Shown here piece by piece: positions 36,585-42,817 of a DNA stretch of 42,817 nt. The position numbers and the translations under genes were made by a program. This stretch comes from a virus: positions 1 to 42,817 of IMG/VR virus record IMGVR_UViG_3300020156_000048. The stretch is one strand, 5' to 3'. The first letter of the stretch is position 1. Each line of letters starts with the position of its first letter. The notes beneath the pieces are model-generated. The model was given only the letters and a program-made list of their open reading frames with translations. It had not been told where the DNA came from and searched no databases.

Positions 36585-38105
36585 TTACTCCCGAGTCATT
36601 TCTTGGGAAGCTAGGATTCCACGTAGAACAGGGTCCGACACCAGCGGAAGATTCGCCCCCGGATAGCTCGGCATCCCTTGTAAAGCCGGCGAAAGCAGCA
36701 ATGAGCGAGTCGGCCCACTGAGAAGCGGGAGAGCCGCCAGAGCCGTCCCCATAGGGCCAGCGAGCCCGTAGCCCCCAACCCCGAGAAGCGTAGAGGCCAG
36801 CGCCTCAGACTTGCTAACCCCAGGCGTCGGAATGCGCTCTCCGTCCCTCGCATAAGCCGGGAACGCTTGCTGGAACTTGCCAGCCGTCGCGAGGCCCCCG
36901 GTCATGGGCTTGCCCTTGTCTACAGCCCTGCCAAGTACAGCCGCAGATACATCCCCGGTCGCCACGTTTAAGGCTCGCTCCACATCGTAGGTTTTGGCAA
37001 TGGCTTGCCGCGCCGCCCTAAGTTCCTTGATGAGCTGCGGCTTCATGGCCTGCCGGGCAATCTGTTCCAATTGCTGCTCAAGGGTATTGGCTTGCTGCTC
37101 CAGCCTGCGAGCCTCCGCAAGAGACTTCGGATCTGCAGAAACGTCGTAGTGCTTGTAGTAGCTCGTAGCGTCGTGGCGGGCTTGTTTCAGGTCTTCCAGG
37201 GCCTTGGCGGCGTTCTGGTTGATTGCCGCAACTTCCCGGTACGGACGGGCAAGCTGGGTCCGTTTCGAGTCCAGAGCAGACGTGGAAATCGGCGCATCAT
37301 CTGGCAGGCCAAGTTCACGGCGGGCAATGGAGTTAGTGACTTGCTGGTTGCGAACAGCCGCTTCCTGCCCAACAGCAGCCTTCCCGCCGATGCTCTCAAG
37401 CCTACGGGTGAACCAATTACCGCCCTTGGCCGAAGGAGGGACTACATAACCCTCTGCCTGCGCGTCCTTGAGCGTCTGGTCCCGCAGAGCGTTCTGCCCC
37501 TTTGTCTTCATGGAAGACGCCCTAGCAGCGTTGGAGGCCGTAGAAATGGCAGGCACAGCAGCCATCGTCACCGCCGCCCCAAGCTCTGGGCTACCCGTGG
37601 CTTCCGTGGTCGCCTGCCCAGCGATAGACGACGTGCCAGAGATCCCGCTATTGACTAGGGACTGCTTCACGGCTTGTGACGGAGAGATCAGGCCAACCGT
37701 GGCACCTTGGATGCCGGCCTTTGCGAGCCTGCCGCCAGTGGTCGTAGGGTCAAGAGACGGATCTACAAAGCCGGCTTTCTCGGCAAAGCGCGTAAGGTAG
37801 TTAGGCGCAGGAGAAATGTCGGGAGCCAGATCACCACGACCCATTTCAGTAGCCACAACCCCTGCCGTCGCCTTGCCAAGGTTCATCAGGTTGGTGGGCG
37901 TGTTCAGGATCGAGTCGCCAAGACCGAAGATCGCCTGATTCGCCCAGCTCGCGCCCTTCCGAGCAGCCTCAGGAATGACGGACGCCGGCTGCGGAGCAGC
38001 CGAACGCATACGCCGGATCTCACCAGCAAGCGCACGAGCACTCTCCACATCCCCGGCAGCGTCAGCCTTCACCAGTGCTGCCTCAAGCCTGGATAGATCT
38101 GCCAT
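36585..38105 (-). CDS. internal ejection protein, P22 gp16/gp20-like
   Basis: A 506-residue protein, Ala/Gly-rich, with hydrophobic glycine-containing stretches (AVTMAAVPAIS, LLGVGGYGLAGPMG) and a long coiled coil at about 290-370. Position and composition match the third of three ejection proteins of P22-like phages, which leave the capsid ahead of DNA to bridge the cell envelope. Sequence identity to characterised ones is not evident. Confidence 0.65.
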   Translation of the reverse strand: MADLSRLEAALVKADAAGDVESARALAGEIRRMRSAAPQPASVIPEAARKGASWANQAIFGLGDSILNTPTNLMNLGKATAGVVATEMGRGDLAPDISPAPNYLTRFAEKAGFVDPSLDPTTTGGRLAKAGIQGATVGLISPSQAVKQSLVNSGISGTSSIAGQATTEATGSPELGAAVTMAAVPAISTASNAARASSMKTKGQNALRDQTLKDAQAEGYVVPPSAKGGNWFTRRLESIGGKAAVGQEAAVRNQQVTNSIARRELGLPDDAPISTSALDSKRTQLARPYREVAAINQNAAKALEDLKQARHDATSYYKHYDVSADPKSLAEARRLEQQANTLEQQLEQIARQAMKPQLIKELRAARQAIAKTYDVERALNVATGDVSAAVLGRAVDKGKPMTGGLATAGKFQQAFPAYARDGERIPTPGVSKSEALASTLLGVGGYGLAGPMGTALAALPLLSGPTRSLLLSPALQGMPSYPGANLPLVSDPVLRGILASQEMTRE

Positions 38106-39295
38106 TATCGTTCGTATTTCTTCAGGATCGCGTCGATATTCGGCTCGCCTCCCTGCGCAGCAGGCGCAGGAGCGGCGGGAAGTTGCTCATTGGCGAACAG
38201 TGGGTTCTTAGCGGACCAATCAGCCAGCTCGTCGTAAAAGCCCTCGTCAAACCTTCCGTGCTTTTTGCGATAGGCACGAGCCATCTTGGCTACCTGCTGC
38301 TCCCTCTCTGCGAGCTTAACCCTGTACTCGATCATCTTCGGCCACGCTGCGGGGTCGTTTTCTAGGCTGGGCACCATCTGCAGCAAGAACTCTCTATCCT
38401 GATCGGACAGGGCACCGGGCATCCCAGCCCCTCCAGCAGGGCTACGAAGTTCTAGGGCGATTTGGTTAGAGAGGGCACGAGCCGCCTGCGCGGGGGCTAC
38501 ATCATCAGTAACCCCCATGGCCGTCAGATCAAAGCCCATCGCCTTCGCGGCGGCTTTCATCTCTGTAATCGTACCCTTGAACTTCCCTGTGTTGACATTA
38601 CCGAGAAGATTCCCAAGGCGACGGTACTTGCCGATGGTCGCCTGAGCATTCATGTCGGCATTCATCAGAGATGTGTACTGCTTCCCCATCTCTTGGCCCA
38701 CTTCTCTCTGAAACGCCGTTTCCTGCTGCGGCATCTGCACGAGAGGCGTGTTGGATGTCAGCTTCTCGGCTCGCTTCCTGTGCGCATCAACCCATTGCGG
38801 CGTGCCCGGCTGGATACCAACCGCCTTTAGGGTGCGAGTGAAGTCATCGTCTTGCGGGGCCTTGGGCGTTTCAAACCCAGGAACCGGCTGACCCATGTTA
38901 GGACCGTCTACATACCGCAAAACACCGTTCGCATCGGTGTGCGTCTTCGGAGCGGCCGGCTTTGCAAGCACCTGCTGAATCGCCGCATTGGGGGCGACAT
39001 CTAGCACCCCCTCCATCCCGGCGAAGCGCGGATCACTCTTGAGGGCCTCCAGAGCTGCCTGTTTGCGCTGGCGCTCCGCAGCCTGCCGTTGCTGTTCTTC
39101 CATCTGCATTTGCGCTTGAGTTGCCTGTTGGAACGCCTGCATCCCCTGCATCCCGGCTTGCCCAAGGTTCGCCCCGAACGAAACCGGAGTACGCGACGGG
39201 CCACCGGAGGCAAGCAGAGCCATCCCCATCTGCGCGATAGCCTGAGACCGAGGATCGAGTATCCCTACAGGCATGGGATTGAGCGCACCGTTCAT
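38105..39295 (-). CDS. internal ejection/virion protein
   Basis: A 396-residue protein beginning MNGALNPMPVGILDPR, followed by a Gly/Ala/Gln-rich helical stretch (QAGMQGMQAFQQATQAQ) and a coiled coil. Common in phage virions of this type. It shares one base with the next gene and precedes the 506-residue protein, fitting the second ejection protein. No enzyme motif is seen. Confidence 0.65.
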   Translation of the reverse strand: MNGALNPMPVGILDPRSQAIAQMGMALLASGGPSRTPVSFGANLGQAGMQGMQAFQQATQAQMQMEEQQRQAAERQRKQAALEALKSDPRFAGMEGVLDVAPNAAIQQVLAKPAAPKTHTDANGVLRYVDGPNMGQPVPGFETPKAPQDDDFTRTLKAVGIQPGTPQWVDAHRKRAEKLTSNTPLVQMPQQETAFQREVGQEMGKQYTSLMNADMNAQATIGKYRRLGNLLGNVNTGKFKGTITEMKAAAKAMGFDLTAMGVTDDVAPAQAARALSNQIALELRSPAGGAGMPGALSDQDREFLLQMVPSLENDPAAWPKMIEYRVKLAEREQQVAKMARAYRKKHGRFDEGFYDELADWSAKNPLFANEQLPAAPAPAAQGGEPNIDAILKKYER

Positions 39296-39303
39296 ATCTG
39301 TCC

Positions 39304-40743
39304 TTAGGTCTTGAACATGTTGCCAAGGCCCCAGCCGGTCATAGCGCCGCCGAGGATGTTCTGCCAGTCGCTGCCCTCGAAGTACGGCTGGGTCGTCTTG
39401 GAGCCCTTGAGACTCCCCAAAGTCGAGAGGTAGCCCTGATACGGCGCGAATTGCTGCTGGCTGGCCCCCTGGAGGAACGAGGGAGCGGCCCCAATCGCCG
39501 AGTTCATGCGGCTACGCTCATTCTCGTATGCCTGCCCGTAGAGGCCGGTCGAGAGATCCGCAAGGCCACGAGACAGCGCCTCGTTGTACCCAGCGTGACC
39601 ACCAAAGGCTTGCATGTGACCGAACGACGGAGAAAGCGTGCCCTTCAGGCGTTCAGCACCAGCGTTGAAGTAGCCCTCAAGGTACTTGTTGGTCGAAGGA
39701 TCGAGGAAGTCGCCGGAGACCGTCTTCCTGAACTGATCCATCGCCGCAGGCATGATTCCATACGGGTCCGTGTTGTGGTTCTGAACCATCGTTGAATACT
39801 TATCCAGCGCCGGCTTTACATACGCCTTCAGCCAGTCCGGCATGTCGGTTTCGGTGGTCGTCGTCCCGGCAGGCTCCGAACCGCCACCCATTCCACCCAT
39901 GAGAGCACCAGCACCCATCCCCAGGAGTTGGGGGCTGGACAGCACCTTATCTATGGCTGGTACGCCAGTAATGCTCGTGGCCGCACCACCAGCAGCGCCG
40001 CCAGCGGGAACGGCAGAGCCGCCTGCGCTTGCAGACCCGGTGCCCGCAGGGGCAAGCGCACTACCAGCAGCAAGAGCAGATGTCCCGGTACTCGACCACA
40101 CCCCAGGAGAGACTTGCGTAAGCGCCCCGCCAAAGCTCGGGTCAACCGGAGGGACAGCAGCAGGCATGAGAGGAGCGCCGCCAGCAGCAGCACCGGAAGC
40201 ACCGGCAGAAGCACTACCACCAAGGCCACTCAGGGTTTCGCCAAAGCTCGCGCTAAGGCTCGGCACGGCTCCAACCCCAGGAAAGCCAGCAAGGCCGAGA
40301 GCGCCGCCAGCAGCGCCGAGGCTCAGGCCAACGCCAGCGGTTTGCGCGATTGGAGTAGCGACATCCAGGGCGGCCTGCAGGAGGTTCCCGCCGTCGTACC
40401 GCACAAGATCCATCCCAGGCCGGAAGCCCTGCTGCCACCATCCCTTTTCGGAGAGAAGCGCCTGTTCGTCTACACCAAGCTTTCTGGCTTCCTTAGCAAC
40501 AGCGTTCGCCAGCGACTTATCGCGCCCAACCCTCTGCGTCCAATCAGCCCCGAACTTCTGCGTAAGTCCGTTGATGATTGCTGCGTCAGGCCCGTTATAA
40601 ATTCCTTGCGCACGACGAGCCGTAGACGCGAGATCAGTGCCTCCAGCGTCGGTGTTATTCGGGTTCTCATACGACTGGATGAACTTCCCAGCGAGCGTCC
40701 CGGCGAGCCAGTCGTTGTAACGAACGTTAGAGGTAGAAGCCAT
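39304..40743 (-). CDS. Gly/Ala-rich virion protein, ejection-type
   Basis: A 479-residue protein with a charged N-terminal third and a hydrophobic, glycine- and alanine-rich middle (about 130-300) that could form membrane-inserting segments. The C-terminal third is more ordered with MPDWLKAYVKPALDKY. First of three consecutive candidate ejection proteins. Composition is consistent with pore-forming ejection proteins of P22-like phages. Confidence 0.65.
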   Translation of the reverse strand: MASTSNVRYNDWLAGTLAGKFIQSYENPNNTDAGGTDLASTARRAQGIYNGPDAAIINGLTQKFGADWTQRVGRDKSLANAVAKEARKLGVDEQALLSEKGWWQQGFRPGMDLVRYDGGNLLQAALDVATPIAQTAGVGLSLGAAGGALGLAGFPGVGAVPSLSASFGETLSGLGGSASAGASGAAAGGAPLMPAAVPPVDPSFGGALTQVSPGVWSSTGTSALAAGSALAPAGTGSASAGGSAVPAGGAAGGAATSITGVPAIDKVLSSPQLLGMGAGALMGGMGGGSEPAGTTTTETDMPDWLKAYVKPALDKYSTMVQNHNTDPYGIMPAAMDQFRKTVSGDFLDPSTNKYLEGYFNAGAERLKGTLSPSFGHMQAFGGHAGYNEALSRGLADLSTGLYGQAYENERSRMNSAIGAAPSFLQGASQQQFAPYQGYLSTLGSLKGSKTTQPYFEGSDWQNILGGAMTGWGLGNMFKT

Positions 40744-40764
40744 GCTTGGGCCTTTCTTCTTTTT

Positions 40765-41073
40765 TTAGTTGCCCGTTAAAACGCGCATCTCGCGCCAAGT
40801 TCCAGGCGCACCAGCAGCAATACAAATCCATCCGATGATGATGTATCCGGATCCAGCCGTCCCAGACTCAATCGGGTTCGTGTTCCAAACCTTGTCGCCG
40901 ACCTGATACGCGACAGAATCTCCAGTAGGAGCAGCCTGCGCTGCGTTGTAGTTCTGGTAGATCCTGCCTTCAGAGAGGCGGTTGATCGCGTCCTCAACCT
41001 GCCGCACCAGCTCCGACATAAGAGCGTGGTCGTACTGCTTGTCTAGAAACTGCTCCAGATACAACCTAGGCAC
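40765..41073 (-). CDS. small virion-associated protein, 102 residues
   Basis: A 102-residue protein beginning with PRLYLEQFLDKQYDHALM and containing INRLSEGRIYQNYNA, a segment frequently seen in podovirus neck/tail proteins. The C-terminal part is beta-rich (GDKVWNTNPIESG). It overlaps the gp10-like gene by 8 bp. It may be a hub or plug factor; not established. Confidence 0.65.
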   Translation of the reverse strand: MPRLYLEQFLDKQYDHALMSELVRQVEDAINRLSEGRIYQNYNAAQAAPTGDSVAYQVGDKVWNTNPIESGTAGSGYIIIGWICIAAGAPGTWREMRVLTGN

Positions 41074-42541
41074 TGCCGTCCTCCGTCATCTGCACGTCCA
41101 AGATCCCAAGCTCTGTCGGCCCGGTAAACGTGAAGTCCAGGCTGTGCCACCTTGCGGATCTCTTGAGATCGAACTTCCCATTGCTAAGTGAAGTCGTCGC
41201 CCCGGTCGTGAGCGAATCCCCGAGGTTGTTTCGGTACTTGTTGACCAGACTCGCCGCAGTGGGAGCGGTGAAGAATCTCGGCCTCACTCTCAGGACCGTA
41301 GTGAACTGCTCATCGTCTCCAAAGTCTCCGAGCGAGAACCCGGAAGACGTTGACTCCCCATCCAGCGTCTGCAGCGTGTGAGAGGTGTTGAAGACAGCAG
41401 GTAACGGAGCCCCAGCCGTCCACACCGTCGAGTCGTAGGAGATGTCCGGAAGGTCGTCGTAAGTGGCGTAGGTATCGCCAAGGTCGTCATACGACAGGCC
41501 AACCGACGAATACTCCATCGCAAACTCAACCGACCGATCCGCCCTTCCCCACCGCTGCGTCTTGTAGTTGTAGACGACGCACTTATCCGGGTTGTTGTTA
41601 GCACCCGAGGGGTAGAAGAAGTAAACGACCGAATTAGCCCGGTCATGCAACGCAATCGCTCTCTCAGAGTAGGTCTGGTTCAGCTCGCTAAAGACCTGTT
41701 CCTTTACCCAACCCTGACCGATAGGCCGAGGTCTTCCACCGTTGAACTCGTAGAAGTCATCAAACCCCATGAAGATGTGCCGGGGTTCTTCTGGCGTTCC
41801 AACGTCCGCTACAGCCTCATGCGACAGCGCCCCGACCTGAGACGAAATCTCCCGGTCGAAGCTCCAGATCGAGGGTTGCCCTGCGTAGATCCCAAGGTGG
41901 ATGGACCGCTGCTTGTAGATGACGACGTGCGGGCCGAATCTCTTAATCGCACGAATCTTCCCCGGCGTTGAAGTGATAAGGCCGGTCGTGCATTCCGTGG
42001 AGATAGCCGGCGTCCAGTCGGTGTAATCGCCCTTAGCCGAGCACCACCACCTGTTAGGCGAATCTCCGAAGGTCGTCTCGTTCGTGTCCCCGAGGAAGAC
42101 GAACTGACCTACTACCTCCACCACCCCAGCCTTAGGAGCGTCCGCTACGTCAGCGAAAGCGCCGCTAGACGAAGACTGGAGAGTGTCGGACTTGGCAACA
42201 GCCAGCGACACGTCCCCGAACTGCGCGAACCTCCAGCGAAGGTCAGAGCCTAGGGAGTAGTCCCCACCAGAAGCCCTTGTCCGCTCCGTCCACGAGCCCC
42301 CAGCGATCTCGTAGAGGTCGGTAGATGTCCCAGCGAACACCCGCACCGACTCGTCCAGCTTCCGAACGGTGGCCCCACCTTGGCAGGCAGCAGCAAGAGC
42401 ACCTGTAATGCCGGACGGCTCCTGAAGGCTCGGCCCGCCCTTCATCCCCCTCACCGTGGGGATCATGTTCGTGCACTCCGTCAGCACCCCAGGCGTAGTA
42501 GGGGGCAGATCCGGCGCGTACCCTACGAGCTGCACTTTCAC
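41066..42541 (-). CDS. tail hub/DNA-stabilisation protein, P22 gp10-like
   Basis: A 491-residue protein, near P22 gp10 in length (472), starting at GTG 42541, which overlaps the stop of the adaptor gene by one base. Family-typical features are the N-terminal CTNMIPTVRGMKGGPS, RWRFAQFGDVSLAV, and YEFNGGRPRPIGQGWV, suggesting a beta-propeller-like fold. It would bind the adaptor and seal or extend the tail after packaging. Strong context with adaptor. Confidence 0.82.
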   Translation of the reverse strand: MKVQLVGYAPDLPPTTPGVLTECTNMIPTVRGMKGGPSLQEPSGITGALAAACQGGATVRKLDESVRVFAGTSTDLYEIAGGSWTERTRASGGDYSLGSDLRWRFAQFGDVSLAVAKSDTLQSSSSGAFADVADAPKAGVVEVVGQFVFLGDTNETTFGDSPNRWWCSAKGDYTDWTPAISTECTTGLITSTPGKIRAIKRFGPHVVIYKQRSIHLGIYAGQPSIWSFDREISSQVGALSHEAVADVGTPEEPRHIFMGFDDFYEFNGGRPRPIGQGWVKEQVFSELNQTYSERAIALHDRANSVVYFFYPSGANNNPDKCVVYNYKTQRWGRADRSVEFAMEYSSVGLSYDDLGDTYATYDDLPDISYDSTVWTAGAPLPAVFNTSHTLQTLDGESTSSGFSLGDFGDDEQFTTVLRVRPRFFTAPTAASLVNKYRNNLGDSLTTGATTSLSNGKFDLKRSARWHSLDFTFTGPTELGILDVQMTEDGSA

Positions 42542-42817
42542 TACGCCACCCGCATCTGCATGGCGGTCGATTCCCGACCCTTGCGCTCGTTCTCGTTGAC
42601 CTGGTTCTTGACCTGCTGATACAGCGACTCCCAGACCTGAATCCGGTTATCGTTCTTCAGGAACGGAACGGCCGCACAGAGCGCCGCGTATAGGTACAGG
42701 TCCGGGTTGCGGGTGAAGAGCGCGTTCGACTCGTCCGCCAGAGCCTCAAGCTTCTTGTAGTACCAAAGCTCAATCGTGTAGGACGAGTCAGGCAGCGGCC
42801 CGAAGCGGATCTCGTCG
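42541..42817 (-). CDS. head-tail adaptor protein, C-terminal part (continues at window start)
   Basis: Second piece of the adaptor gene whose start is at 473. The stop TAG (42543-42541) shares a base with the GTG of the gp10-like gene. The C-terminus carries KNQVNENERKGRESTAM and a final RVA. Bases 42668-42817 duplicate 1-150. Joining 473-1 to 42667-42541 gives exactly 200 codons, which supports circularity. Confidence 0.85.
   Translation of the reverse strand, partial: DEIRFGPLPDSSYTIELWYYKKLEALADESNALFTRNPDLYLYAALCAAVPFLKNDNRIQVWESLYQQVKNQVNENERKGRESTAMQMRVA
42668..42817. repeat. terminal redundancy, right copy
   Basis: Copy of bases 1-150 with T at 42691 where the left copy has G. The variant is synonymous, which suggests a real population polymorphism rather than random error. 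Confidence 0.95.

Noticed and set aside
39842-40779. two long plus-strand frames
   Set aside because: Antisense to the Gly/Ala-rich ejection-type gene; Pro/Ala/Arg low complexity typical of shadows.
1-42817. tRNA genes, CRISPR arrays, insertion sequences
   Set aside because: No cloverleaf, regularly spaced repeat-spacer array or transposase was recognised by eye.

Overview
The window is an essentially complete, circularly permuted genome of a temperate, short-tailed (podovirus-type) phage. The first 150 bases recur at the end (1-150 = 42668-42817) with one mismatch, giving a unique circle of 42,667 bp. A reading frame crossing that junction closes as an intact 199-codon adaptor gene, so the circularity is supported by coding sequence. 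A GC-rich, GC3-rich genome, a P22/SU10-like head module, an O-antigen-type acyltransferase and a lipoprotein signal point to a Gram-negative, probably Pseudomonadota, host. The exact host cannot be read from the sequence.

The layout is that of lambda, reversed. A CI-like LexA-fold repressor (18217-18855, +) sits between two operator/promoter regions of identical design. Leftward from it runs cro and a replication/control operon (18128 to 12197, -): DUF1376 replication protein, primase zinc-finger protein, DnaB-like helicase, NinB, a nuclease-like protein, and a putative late antiterminator as last gene. Rightward runs a long early operon (19007-28656, +): small membrane peptides, ERF annealing protein, YqaJ exonuclease, SSB-like protein, about twenty small accessory ORFs, a DNA methyltransferase, an excisionase-like protein and a tyrosine integrase.

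Just after the putative antiterminator is a candidate late promoter (about 12149-12178, -) followed by about 430 nt of structured non-coding leader. The late unit then runs leftward through a glycosyltransferase, terminase, portal, scaffold, coat, a TPR-glycosyltransferase/methyltransferase-like/glycosyltransferase trio and the adaptor, across the circle junction to the tail-hub, ejection, tail-fibre and tailspike proteins. It ends in a lysis-region cluster with a DUF5675 protein, a holin-like protein, a lipoprotein trypsin-like protease, a metallophosphoesterase and a small HExxH peptidase. One plus-strand acyltransferase (32340-33473) interrupts this unit and looks like a lysogenic-conversion moron.

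The items most worth a second look are the late-expressed sugar-modification genes, the structured late leader, the mirrored operators, an iteron-like origin inside the DUF1376 gene, the absence of a recognisable endolysin next to a DUF5675 protein, and the secreted serine protease. No tRNA, CRISPR array, insertion sequence or reverse transcriptase was found.
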